From an uncultured Lachnospiraceae bacterium (lineage in GTDB: Bacteria > Bacillota > Clostridia > Lachnospirales > Lachnospiraceae), in the NCBI GenBank assembly GCA_910579935.1, contig CAJTVQ010000014.1, positions 1 through 64,000 on the forward strand: a stretch of 64,000 nucleotides of DNA, written 5' to 3'. Shown here in pieces: positions 26,435-34,061 of this stretch (positions are counted from its first letter, which is position 1; every line of letters starts with the position of its first letter). The position numbers were made by a program, and so were the translations under genes. The notes beneath the pieces were generated by a model, which was not told the origin of the DNA, did not search any database, and worked only from the letters and a program-made list of their open reading frames with translations.

Positions 26435-27064
26435 ATGACAGATAAGGTAATTGAAAATAACCAGGTGGTAATCATGGGGGAGATCGTGAGCGATTTTACT
26501 TATAGCCATGAGATATTCGGAGAGGGTTTTTATATGGTGGATGTGAGCGTGGAACGTCTGAGCGATTCCATTGATATTATTCCGCTGATGGTATCGGAGA
26601 GGCTTCTTGATGTAAACGGGGATTACAAGGGAATGTACATAGTGGTGAACGGTCAGTTCCGTTCCTATAACCGGCATGAGGAAAGAAAAAACAAGCTGGT
26701 GCTTTCCGTGTTTGCAAGGGAGATAGAATTCGTGGATGAAATCGGTGAAAATACGAAATCCAACCAGATATTCCTGGATGGATATATTTGTAAGGAACCG
26801 ATTTACAGAAAGACGCCTCTTGGAAGGGAAATTGCGGACCTGCTGCTGGCAGTGAACCGGCCCTATGGGAAATCGGATTACATTCCCTGCATCTGCTGGG
26901 GAAGGAATGCCAGATTCGCAAGTAATTTTGAGGTAGGAGCAAGGTGTGCCGTGTGGGGCAGAATCCAGAGCAGGGAATATATGAAGAAATTATCCGAAGA
27001 GCAGTTGGAAAAACGGGTTGCATATGAAGTATCGGTAAGTAAACTGGAACTTGTGGGGGATTGA
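26435..27064 (+). CDS. ssb: Single-stranded DNA-binding protein with two OB-fold halves
   Basis: A 209-residue SSB-family protein. The first half has NQVVIMGEIVSDF, YMVDVSVERLSDSIDIIPLMV and YIVVNGQFRSYN. The second half repeats the pattern with NQIFLDGYICKEPIYRKTPLGREIADLLLAVNR and IPCICWGRNARFASN, the latter being the clear SSB signature. This duplicated OB layout is longer than the housekeeping SSB and lacks the acidic DDDIPF-type tail for partner proteins. It may be a secondary SSB of Clostridia rather than the replication one. Confidence 0.75.
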   Translation: MTDKVIENNQVVIMGEIVSDFTYSHEIFGEGFYMVDVSVERLSDSIDIIPLMVSERLLDVNGDYKGMYIVVNGQFRSYNRHEERKNKLVLSVFAREIEFVDEIGENTKSNQIFLDGYICKEPIYRKTPLGREIADLLLAVNRPYGKSDYIPCICWGRNARFASNFEVGARCAVWGRIQSREYMKKLSEEQLEKRVAYEVSVSKLELVGD

Positions 27065-27072
27065 TAAAATAG

Positions 27073-27101
27073 TTGCTTCTGGCGGATATCTGTGTTATGA
27101 T
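27073..27101 (+). promoter_or_regulatory. Promoter of the corrinoid adenosyltransferase gene
   Basis: TTGCTT (27073-27078), a 17-bp spacer and TATGAT (27096-27101), just after the ssb stop and about 40 bp before the next ATG. Confidence 0.6.
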
Positions 27102-27141
27102 ATGCCATATGTCGTGAAAAAACATAGGAGCCGGATGAAAA

Positions 27142-27624
27142 ATGGGAACGATACATATTTATAGTGGCGACGGCCATGGAAAAACACCTGCCGCACTTGG
27201 ACGGGCGGTATGGATGGCCTGCCGTGGAAAAAGTGTGGTGATCATTCAGTTTTTAAAAGGAAAGGGTCTGGAAGAGTCGGAATTTTTAAGAAGACTTGAA
27301 CCGGAGATCAAACTGTTCTGTTTTGAGAAAACGGATGAGAGTTTTACGGAATTATCACAGGAGCAGCGGCAGGAAGAAATATGCAATATCAAAAACGGTC
27401 TTAATTTTGCTAAAAAAGTGTTGACGACGGGAGAGTGCGACCTGCTTATATTGGACGAGGTACTCGGACTGATCGATAATCATATTATGACGGTAGGGGA
27501 ATTGAAAAGTCTGCTGGAGGCCGGGGCAGATAACGAAACCGATGTCATTATGACGGGAATTGCGCTGAACGATGAAGTCTGTGTGCTGGCGGATGAGGTG
27601 ACTAAGATGGTTACGGTTCAATGA
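27142..27624 (+). CDS. cobO: Cob(I)yrinate a,c-diamide adenosyltransferase (CobO/BtuR type)
   Basis: It adds the 5'-deoxyadenosyl group from ATP to reduced corrinoid. The N-terminal IYSGDGHGKTPAALGRA carries the P-loop at residues 9-15. VVIIQFLKG, LLILDEVLGLID and MTGIAL follow, all typical of the family. Length of 160 aa is slightly short but complete. The gene stands alone about 17 kb from the cbi operon with its own promoter. A free-standing copy can also serve salvage of imported corrinoids. Confidence 0.9.
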   Translation: MGTIHIYSGDGHGKTPAALGRAVWMACRGKSVVIIQFLKGKGLEESEFLRRLEPEIKLFCFEKTDESFTELSQEQRQEEICNIKNGLNFAKKVLTTGECDLLILDEVLGLIDNHIMTVGELKSLLEAGADNETDVIMTGIALNDEVCVLADEVTKMVTVQ

Positions 27625-27718
27625 TACCGGCAGCGTACAGAGACGGAACATAACGGTTTAGTTACCTTCACTGTTATAACAGAACAGCAGCCCGTTCATA
27701 AGAAATCCAAATGACGGA

Positions 27719-27747
27719 TTGACAGTTGTAGTGCATAATGATATGAT
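27719..27747 (+). promoter_or_regulatory. Promoter of the lysine riboswitch-dapA unit
   Basis: Consensus TTGACA (27719-27724), a 17-bp spacer and TATGAT (27742-27747). The riboswitch aptamer begins about 20 bp downstream, where the transcript should start. Confidence 0.85.
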
Positions 27748-27764
27748 AATTTCATAAGTTGGAG

Positions 27765-27970
27765 ATAGAGGTTGCGTTTTTTATCAGTAGTTTTTCGGAT
27801 GTGGAGGGCACAGGAGAAGAAAAATGAAAGGAAAAGACGCCGAAAGGATTTGGCATCCCGGCAGCCGTGTCCTTGGGCATACAGTTAAGAGCTGTATGAC
27901 TGTCATCGATACGATGGGGCGCTATCCGAAGGGTATCAGGTAATTTAAGCCGGCGCATATCGTGCCGGCT
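27765..27970 (+). promoter_or_regulatory. Lysine riboswitch (L box) with expression-platform terminator
   Basis: The aptamer shows the conserved L-box blocks in order: AGAGGTTGCG, ATCAGTAG, ATGAAAGG, GACGCCGAAAGGAT, CTTGGGC, GACTGTCATCG and GGCGCTATC, ending near 27927. A terminator follows: AGCCGGCGC (27948-27956) pairs with GTGCCGGCT (27962-27970) and is trailed by TTGTTT. By analogy with known L boxes, lysine binding should favour the terminator and reduce dapA-dapB transcription. Known riboswitch biology and the dapA position agree. Confidence 0.93.
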
Positions 27971-27998
27971 TTGTTTGAATAATAAGGAGGAAGAGAAA

Positions 27999-28883
27999 AT
28001 GGCTGTTTTTACGGGCGCAGGTGTGGCAATTGTTACACCCTTTAAAGAAAACGGAGATGTAAATTACGAAAAATTTGCGGAACTGGTGGAATTTCAGATT
28101 CAGAACGGGACGGATGCGATCATTGTATGCGGGACGACCGGTGAGGCATCGACTTTATCCCATGAGGAGCATTTGGATGTGGTAAAATACTGTGTGGAAA
28201 AGGTGGCAGGACGTGTTCCCGTAGTGGCAGGTACCGGTTCCAATTGTACGCAGACGGCCGTCTATCTGTCCCGGGAAGCGGAAAAATACGGTGCGGATGC
28301 AGTTCTTTTAGTGACGCCTTATTATAACAAAGCAACCCAGAAAGGGCTTTACAGCCATTTTAAGACCATTGCCGATTCCATCCGCATACCGGTTATTTTG
28401 TATAATGTGCCCGGCAGGACGGGATGCAATATTCTGCCGGAGACAGTCGTGAAGCTCTGCAGTGAGGTGGAAAATATTGTGGGCGTGAAAGAAGCCGGCG
28501 GCAATATTTCACAGGTGGCAAAGCTGATGGCCCTGGCAGACGGCAGGGTGGATTTGTATTCCGGCAATGACGATCAGATCGTACCGCTGCTTTCGTTGGG
28601 CGGAAAAGGCGTGATTTCCGTACTTTCCAATGTGGCGCCGAAGGAGACGCATGAAATATGCACCCGGTTTTTTGAGGGAGATGTGGCGGGAAGCCGTGCC
28701 CTGCAGTTAAAAGCACTGGAACTTTGCGATGCGCTGTTCTGTGAGGTAAATCCGATTCCCGTGAAGAAAGCGCTGAATCTGATGGGGATGGAGACCGGCT
28801 CTTTGCGGATGCCGCTGACGGATATGGATGAGGCAAATGTACCCAAACTGGAGAAAGCGATGAAAGGCTTCGGTATCCTGTAA
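27999..28883 (+). CDS. dapA: 4-hydroxy-tetrahydrodipicolinate synthase
   Basis: It condenses pyruvate with aspartate semialdehyde, the first lysine/diaminopimelate step. The Schiff-base lysine is K164 in VGVKEAGG. GTTGEASTLSHEEH, LLVTPYYNKATQ and YNVPGRTGCNI are conserved active-site blocks, including the catalytic tyrosine of the PYYNK motif. ATG 27999 with AAGGAGG 8 nt upstream gives 294 aa. It is regulated by the lysine riboswitch directly ahead and followed by dapB. Confidence 0.96.
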   Translation: MAVFTGAGVAIVTPFKENGDVNYEKFAELVEFQIQNGTDAIIVCGTTGEASTLSHEEHLDVVKYCVEKVAGRVPVVAGTGSNCTQTAVYLSREAEKYGADAVLLVTPYYNKATQKGLYSHFKTIADSIRIPVILYNVPGRTGCNILPETVVKLCSEVENIVGVKEAGGNISQVAKLMALADGRVDLYSGNDDQIVPLLSLGGKGVISVLSNVAPKETHEICTRFFEGDVAGSRALQLKALELCDALFCEVNPIPVKKALNLMGMETGSLRMPLTDMDEANVPKLEKAMKGFGIL

Positions 28884-28941
28884 GAAGAGAGGAAACCGAA
28901 GAAAGAACCGAAAAAAAACAGGGAGAAAGGCTGAGATAAAC

Positions 28942-29697
28942 ATGGTAAAAGTGATTATGCACGGCTGCAACGGCAAGATGGGACAGACAATTACCGGATT
29001 GATTGCAGCGGATGAGGAAATAGAAATCGCGGCAGGCGTGGATGCTTTTGACGACGGAAGGAATGTATATCCCGTATTTAAGAGCATCGAATTGTGTGAC
29101 GTGGAGGCGGATGCGGTCATAGATTTCAGCAATGCGGCCGCCGTGGACGGACTTTTGGATTATTGTGCCGCAAAAGGGCTGCCCTGCGTGCTTTGTACGA
29201 CGGGGCTTTCGGAAGAACAGCTGAAGAAAGTGAAGGATGCTTCCGCTCAGACTGCCATTCTAAAATCGGCAAATATGTCCCTGGGTATCAATATGCTTTT
29301 AAAATTGCTGAAAGAGGCTGCCGGCATTCTGGCGCCCGCGGGCTTTGATATTGAAATCGTGGAAAAGCACCACAGCCAGAAAGTGGATGCGCCCAGCGGT
29401 ACGGCTCTGGCGCTTGCCGATTCCATTAACGAAGAACTGGATAATGCATATGAATATGTGTATGACAGGAGCGGGCGCAGACAGAAACGCCCGAAGAAGG
29501 AGATCGGGCTTTCCGCGGTACGCGGCGGAACGATTGTAGGCGACCACGATGTGATATTTGCGGGTTCGGATGAAGTAGTTACGTTTTCCCACACCGCTTA
29601 TTCCAAGGCAGTCTTCGGAAAAGGGGCGATACAGGCTGCGAAATTCCTGGCAGGAAAACCCGCCGGCATGTATGATATGAGCGATGTGATTGGTTAG
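28942..29697 (+). CDS. dapB: 4-hydroxy-tetrahydrodipicolinate reductase
   Basis: It performs the NAD(P)H-dependent second step of the lysine and peptidoglycan diaminopimelate pathway. The Rossmann start VIMHGCNGKMGQTI, the IDFSNAAAV strand and the substrate motif EKHHSQKVDAPSGTAL are typical, as is the C-terminal HTAYSKAVFGKGAI. Length of 251 aa is normal. The 58-bp gap after dapA has no terminator, so the pair shares the riboswitch transcript, perhaps together with fbp 10 bp further. Confidence 0.95.
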   Translation: MVKVIMHGCNGKMGQTITGLIAADEEIEIAAGVDAFDDGRNVYPVFKSIELCDVEADAVIDFSNAAAVDGLLDYCAAKGLPCVLCTTGLSEEQLKKVKDASAQTAILKSANMSLGINMLLKLLKEAAGILAPAGFDIEIVEKHHSQKVDAPSGTALALADSINEELDNAYEYVYDRSGRRQKRPKKEIGLSAVRGGTIVGDHDVIFAGSDEVVTFSHTAYSKAVFGKGAIQAAKFLAGKPAGMYDMSDVIG

Positions 29698-29706
29698 AAG
29701 AAAGGC

Positions 29707-31677
29707 ATGGGCATTGAGATGGATGAGTTGGAGTTAAAATACCTGCGCAGTCTGGCACACCAGTACCCGACAATAGCGGCAGCATCTACGGAAATCATAA
29801 ACTTACAGGCGATTCTGAATCTGCCGAAGGGAACCGAACATTTCCTGACGGATATCCACGGGGAATACGAGCAGTTCAATCATGTGCTGAAAAACGGCTC
29901 CGGTTCCGTGAAACGGAAGATCGATGAGGAATTCGGCAACACTTTAAGCAGCAGGGATAAAAAAAGTCTGGCTACCCTGATTTATTATCCGAAGGAAAAG
30001 CTGGAACTTGTATTACAGGAAGAGGATAATATTGAGGACTGGTATAAGATTACCCTGCACCGCCTGGTACAGATCACGAAGCGGGTGGCATCCAAATATA
30101 CCCGCTCCAAAGTAAGGAAGGCCCTTCCCAAGGACTTCGCTTATATTATTGAAGAACTGATAACCGAAAAAGAAGAGATTCAGGATAAGGAAGCATATTA
30201 TAACGAAATCATCCATACGATCATCCGGATCGACCGGGCGCAGGAGTTTATTGTCGCGCTCAGTTATCTGGTACAGAGGATGGTAATTGACCATCTTCAT
30301 ATCGTGGGGGATATTTTTGACAGAGGCCCTGGGCCCCACATCATACTGGATACGTTAAGCCATTATCATTCCGTGGATATACAGTGGGGGAATCACGATA
30401 TCGTATGGATGGGCGCTGCATCGGGACATCTGGCGTGCATAGCCAATGTGATACGGATGTCGGCGCGTTACGGCAATCTGGACACACTGGAAGAAGGGTA
30501 TGGGATCAACCTGATTCCGCTTGCCACCTTTGCGCTGGAAACTTATGCGAATGTGAACTGTGACGCTTTTTCCATCAAATACAATACGGATTACAATACA
30601 AAAGACCTGAGTCTGGATACGAAGATGCACAAAGCCATTTCCATCATCCAGTTCAAACTGGAGGGCAGTCTGATCATGCGCCGGCCAGAATTTCATATGG
30701 AAGACCGTCTGCTTTTGGACAAGATCAATTATGAAAACAAGACCGTTACCATAGACGGTCAGGTATACACAATGAAAGATGTGGATTTCCCTACGGTGGA
30801 TCCGGAGAATCCTTATGCGCTGACGCCGGAGGAAGAACAGGTGATGGAACGGCTCAGACAGGCATTCATCAAATGCGACAAGCTGCAGTCCCATGTGCGG
30901 TTTCTGTTTGCCAGGGGCGGATTGTATAAGGTACATAATTCCAATCTGCTTTATCACGGCTGCGTGCCGATGGATGAAAACGGGAATTTCAAGACTTTTA
31001 CCATAGACGGGGAAGCATACAGGGGCAAGGCTTTGTATGATGCGCTGGACCATTATGCTAGAAAGGGATATTACTCCAAGAACCATCCGGCGGAAATGCA
31101 GAAGGGCCAGGATATGATATGGTATATTTGGGCCGGCCCCAATTCGCCCGTGTTCGGAAAGGACAAGATGGCGACGTTCGAGCGTTATCTGGTGGAGGAG
31201 AAAGAAACCCATACGGAACACAAAAACAGCTATTATCACCTGCTGGACAACGAAGAAGTCATAAATAAAATTTTGGAGGAGTTCGGCCTGAATACAACGC
31301 ATTCCCATATTGTCAACGGACATGTTCCCGTAGAGTTGAAAAAAGGCGATTCGCCGATCAAATGCGGCGGAAAACTCCTGATCATAGACGGCGGCTTTTC
31401 CAAAGCCTATCAGGGTAAAACAGGAATTGCGGGATATACGCTGGTGGCCAATTCCCACGGAATGCGTCTGGTGGCGCATGAACCGTTTGAATCCACGGAT
31501 GCCGCGATTCTGCGTGAATCGGATATCTTTTCGGATTCCGTAATTTTGGAAACGAGCAATACCCGTATCAGCGTAGCCGATACGGATGCCGGAGCGGAAT
31601 TAAAAGAAAGCATTCATCAGTTAGAGGAACTGCTTCAGGCATACCGCGACGGCGTGCTGGTGGAAAAATCCGTATAA
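29707..31677 (+). CDS. fbp: Fructose-1,6-bisphosphatase, class 3
   Basis: A 656-residue Firmicutes-type FBPase of the calcineurin-like phosphoesterase fold, used in gluconeogenesis. Metal-binding motifs are LTDIHGEYEQFNH, HIVGDIFDRGPGPH and WGNHDIVWMGAASGH. The C-terminal part has IVNGHVPVELKKGDSPIKCGGKLLIIDGG. The start is ATG 29707 or ATG 29719; neither has a strong ribosome site, consistent with coupling to dapB. A terminator follows directly. Confidence 0.94.
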   Translation: MGIEMDELELKYLRSLAHQYPTIAAASTEIINLQAILNLPKGTEHFLTDIHGEYEQFNHVLKNGSGSVKRKIDEEFGNTLSSRDKKSLATLIYYPKEKLELVLQEEDNIEDWYKITLHRLVQITKRVASKYTRSKVRKALPKDFAYIIEELITEKEEIQDKEAYYNEIIHTIIRIDRAQEFIVALSYLVQRMVIDHLHIVGDIFDRGPGPHIILDTLSHYHSVDIQWGNHDIVWMGAASGHLACIANVIRMSARYGNLDTLEEGYGINLIPLATFALETYANVNCDAFSIKYNTDYNTKDLSLDTKMHKAISIIQFKLEGSLIMRRPEFHMEDRLLLDKINYENKTVTIDGQVYTMKDVDFPTVDPENPYALTPEEEQVMERLRQAFIKCDKLQSHVRFLFARGGLYKVHNSNLLYHGCVPMDENGNFKTFTIDGEAYRGKALYDALDHYARKGYYSKNHPAEMQKGQDMIWYIWAGPNSPVFGKDKMATFERYLVEEKETHTEHKNSYYHLLDNEEVINKILEEFGLNTTHSHIVNGHVPVELKKGDSPIKCGGKLLIIDGGFSKAYQGKTGIAGYTLVANSHGMRLVAHEPFESTDAAILRESDIFSDSVILETSNTRISVADTDAGAELKESIHQLEELLQAYRDGVLVEKSV

Positions 31678-31680
31678 AAA

Positions 31681-31706
31681 GCAGGGGGAAGGTTCCCCCT
31701 GCCTTT
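31681..31706 (+). terminator. Terminator after fbp
   Basis: GCAGGGGGAA (31681-31690) and TTCCCCCTGC (31693-31702) form a 10-bp stem that leaves only GG between the arms, so the inner base pairs must open to make a loop. CTTTG follows. The T-tract is weak, but the stem is very stable. Confidence 0.65.
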
Positions 31707-31742
31707 GAAAAGAAGAGACAGACCGGTATCTGCCGGCTTTTA

Positions 31743-32222
31743 TTAGTTATTGGCAGTGTTTGTGCCGTCGCCGATCACGTCATCGGTAATGTCGGATACG
31801 CCGTCGGCAATATCGTCTACTACGTCGCTTGCCGCATTTCCGGCATTGTCGAGAAGGGAGCCGTCATTGTCGGTACCGTTCCCTACCGTGCCGTCTGTCG
31901 CATCGTTTACATTGCTGTCGGAAGCATTGCCGTTTGTACCGTTCGTGCCTGTACCGGCTGTATTGTCCATGCTGCCTGTGCCGTTGTCAGCGCCTGTACC
32001 GGCTCCGTTTGTTCCGGTTCCGCCGGCTCCCGTGCCGCTGCCGGCTGCATTTGTAGTGTTGCCGTTTGTGGTATTACCGTTTGTGCCGGTGTCTGCATTA
32101 TTATCGTTTGCGGTATTGCCGCCGTTTGTATTGTCGGCAGCATTTCTGTTACCACATGCAGCAACGAGACCCAGCATGAGGACCATCAGAGAAACTGATA
32201 TCAGTTTTTTGCTGTTTTTCAT
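31743..32222 (-). CDS. Low-complexity Gly/Thr/Asn-rich lipoprotein
   Basis: A 159-residue lipoprotein of unknown function. ATG 32222 follows GGAGGG and gives a signal peptide SVSLMVLMLGLVAAC with a lipobox cysteine at about residue 23. The mature part is almost entirely Asn, Thr, Gly, Ala and Asp in loose repeats such as NGNTTNGNTTN, and ends in an Asp/Val-rich VDDIADGVSDITDD helix-like segment. It resembles surface-exposed spacer lipoproteins of Lachnospiraceae. The codon pattern is not unusual, but the opposite strand is also open because of the repeats. Confidence 0.7.
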   Translation of the reverse strand: MKNSKKLISVSLMVLMLGLVAACGNRNAADNTNGGNTANDNNADTGTNGNTTNGNTTNAAGSGTGAGGTGTNGAGTGADNGTGSMDNTAGTGTNGTNGNASDSNVNDATDGTVGNGTDNDGSLLDNAGNAASDVVDDIADGVSDITDDVIGDGTNTANN

Positions 32223-32261
32223 AATATTCCCTCCGTTTTTCATAAAATCACATTTTAAGTG

Positions 32262-32279
32262 CAACATTTTGAAATGTTG
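32262..32279. promoter_or_regulatory. Operator-like palindrome upstream of the lipoprotein gene
   Basis: CAACATTT and AAATGTTG are exact inverted repeats separated by two bases. The site lies 40 bp ahead of the lipoprotein start and about 115 bp ahead of hisA, in the divergent gap. It could bind a dimeric repressor. No clear -10 or -35 was placed around it. Confidence 0.4.
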
Positions 32280-32392
32280 TATTAGTAGTATGTTCATGAT
32301 AGAAAAAAATATACGAAGGAAAAAAATAAGAAAACGGGAAAGATAAAAGTGGAAAAACAGAAAGAAGAAAGAAAAAGGAGCGTTGCCAAAAG

Positions 32393-33178
32393 ATGGAATT
32401 CAGACCATGTATCGATATTCATAACGGAAAAGTGAAACAGATTGTCGGAGGCAGCCTGAGGGACGGTGCGGATACGGCCGAAGAAAATTTCGTTTCGGAG
32501 CAGGATGCCGCGTTTTATGCCGCATTTTACAAAAAAAACAAAATAAAAGGAGGGCATATAATTCTGCTGAATCCAGAAAGCTGCGAATATTATGGTGCAA
32601 CTAAGGCACAGGCGCTTTCCGCGCTCCGGACATATCCTGGCGGCCTGCAGGTGGGAGGCGGTATCCATCCGGACAACGCTTCTGAATATCTTGACAGCGG
32701 GGCCAGCCACGTCATAGTTACCTCCTGTGTATTTCAGGGGGGAAACATACATTATGACCGCTTAAAAGAACTGGTGAAGCGGGTCGGAAAAGATAAACTG
32801 GTGCTGGATCTAAGCTGCAGGAAGAAAGAGGGCGCATACTATATCGTAACCGACCGGTGGCAGAATTATACCAGCGTGAAACTAAACAAAACCGCTTTAG
32901 AAGAACTTTCCGCCTACTGTGACGAATTCCTCATACATGCCGTGGATGTGGAAGGGAAAGCGGGCGGTATTGAGCAGGATGTAGCGTCCCTGCTGGGAGA
33001 GTGGGGGAAGATTCCGGTTACCTATGCAGGGGGAGTTCACAACTTCAGGGATCTGGAACTTCTGAAGCAATTAGGAAAAAATAAAATAGACGTTACGATC
33101 GGAAGCGCACTGGACTTATTCGGCGGCAGTATGAAATTCGAAGAAGTCATATCCTGGATGCGCCATACCCAAATCTGA
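32393..33178 (+). CDS. hisA: Phosphoribosylformimino-AICAR ribotide isomerase, eukaryote-type HisA
   Basis: A TIM-barrel isomerase of histidine synthesis, residues 1-261. The sequence follows the yeast/plant HIS6 pattern rather than bacterial HisA: FRPCIDIHNGKVKQIVGG at the start, GGLQVGGGIHPDNA, VIVTSCVFQGG, LVLDLSCRKK and TYAGGVHNFRDL. The catalytic aspartate pair is D8 and D130-131 region by analogy. No other his genes are near. The gene is alone between a lipoprotein and a terminator. Some Clostridia carry this form as their only HisA. Confidence 0.85.
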   Translation: MEFRPCIDIHNGKVKQIVGGSLRDGADTAEENFVSEQDAAFYAAFYKKNKIKGGHIILLNPESCEYYGATKAQALSALRTYPGGLQVGGGIHPDNASEYLDSGASHVIVTSCVFQGGNIHYDRLKELVKRVGKDKLVLDLSCRKKEGAYYIVTDRWQNYTSVKLNKTALEELSAYCDEFLIHAVDVEGKAGGIEQDVASLLGEWGKIPVTYAGGVHNFRDLELLKQLGKNKIDVTIGSALDLFGGSMKFEEVISWMRHTQI

Positions 33179-33222
33179 GAAAGAACCAGTCATTTAGCGG
33201 TACTTGGATCTGTGAACAAAAA

Positions 33223-33254
33223 AGAACCTATCCGATGTAAGATAGGTTCTTTCC
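33223..33254 (+). terminator. Terminator after hisA
   Basis: AAGAACCTATC (33223-33233) pairs perfectly with GATAGGTTCTT (33242-33252) across an 8-base loop and leads into T residues. The following 33255-33413 is AT-rich with no gene that I can support. Confidence 0.85.
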
Positions 33255-33413
33255 TTAATCCGTTACCAAATCTGTTACCATATTACAAATACTGATGAAA
33301 CCCCATTAATAAAATAATCATGAATATTATTTAATAATAGAAAGCATTACATTATTATAAAAAGGCACATGTTGATACTGATTAATGAGTTATAATCAAC
33401 GATTCCAAATGAA

Positions 33414-33614
33414 TTATAACTTTGTTACGTTTACGGCCTGAGGTCCTTTTTCGCCATTCACTACTTCGAATTCTACGGAAGCGCCTTCTTCAAGAGACTT
33501 GAAACCTTCCATGTTAAGTCCTGAGTAGTGTACGAATACATCATTACCCTGTTCATCAGAGATGAAGCCGTAACCTTTTTGGTTGTTGAACCACTTTACT
33601 GTACCTTTGTTCAT
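33414..33614 (-). CDS. cspA: Cold-shock protein, CspA family
   Basis: A 66-residue single cold-shock domain, an RNA chaperone. KGTVKWFNNQKGYGFI holds RNP1 (KGYGFI), and NDVFVHYSGL holds RNP2. VVNGEKGPQAVNV ends the domain. GGAGG lies ahead of ATG 33614. The promoter at 33667-33695 leaves a short leader of around 45 nt. It is transcribed alone on the minus strand. Confidence 0.95.
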   Translation of the reverse strand: MNKGTVKWFNNQKGYGFISDEQGNDVFVHYSGLNMEGFKSLEEGASVEFEVVNGEKGPQAVNVTKL

Positions 33615-33666
33615 TCTAGATACCTCCAAATAAATATATCTTATCGTGTTAGTACGCGACACACTC

Positions 33667-33695
33667 AGTATAGCATAGACAGGGGGAAAAGTAAA
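33667..33695 (-). promoter_or_regulatory. Promoter of cspA
   Basis: On the minus strand TTTACT (33695-33690), a 17-bp spacer ending in TGC and TATACT (33672-33667). Structured element copy B begins about 25 bp further upstream. Confidence 0.75.
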
Positions 33696-33718
33696 GAAAA
33701 ACATTGAAACATTGGAAA

Positions 33719-33790
33719 GGTGTGTTGAGGTGAGGATACAGGGGATATGGTATAGTGGTCTTAAAGACGCGCTTTCTCCCGCCAACACAC
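33719..33790 (+). repeat. Structured intergenic element, copy B
   Basis: It shares GATATGGTATAGTGGT, six variable bases and GACGCGCTTTC with copy A. In this copy GTGTGTTG pairs perfectly with CAACACAC at its ends, and GTC-TTAAA-GAC sits at the variable position. The outer stem differs in sequence from copy A but holds the same position, which looks like compensating change. It sits upstream of the cspA promoter. Confidence 0.6.
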
Positions 33791-33901
33791 TTTTCCCCGT
33801 CGCAACTAATACCAAAAATCATTTCCACACACGAATTTGTACAAAAAAAACGCAAATAATGCAAATACAAACAGCCAATCGAATGGTATTCTAAAAAAGG
33901 A

Positions 33902-33986
33902 TTAAATAATCAAGGTTATTTAATCAATGTAAAATTCCCCTTTTACATGAGAAAGGTATTTGCCCTCGGGCAGATACCTTTTTTCG
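33902..33986 (+). terminator. Three consecutive hairpins ending in a terminator upstream of niaR
   Basis: TTAAATAA/TTATTTAA (33902-33923) and ATGTAAAA/TTTTACAT (33927-33948) are perfect small stems. A terminator follows: AAAGGTATTTGCC (33952-33964) pairs with GGCAGATACCTTT (33969-33981), followed by further T residues to 33984. The terminator may end a small plus-strand transcript that includes copy B, or act as a leader attenuator for niaR. Confidence 0.6.
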
Positions 33987-34061
33987 TTCAGGAGTTTCAG
34001 AAAAGACAAAATACATAATAAGAGAACATAATAGAAAAGAAGAAAAGAGGTCGGGAATGGT

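Noticed and set aside
30355..31479. 374-codon open frame on the minus strand within fbp
   Set aside because: Lies wholly inside class 3 FBPase, whose motifs are complete on the plus strand; no family pattern.
31750..32346. Pro/Val/Ser-rich frame on the plus strand opposite the lipoprotein gene
   Set aside because: The lipoprotein on the minus strand has a ribosome site, signal peptide and lipobox. The plus frame is the reverse of its GC-rich repeats.
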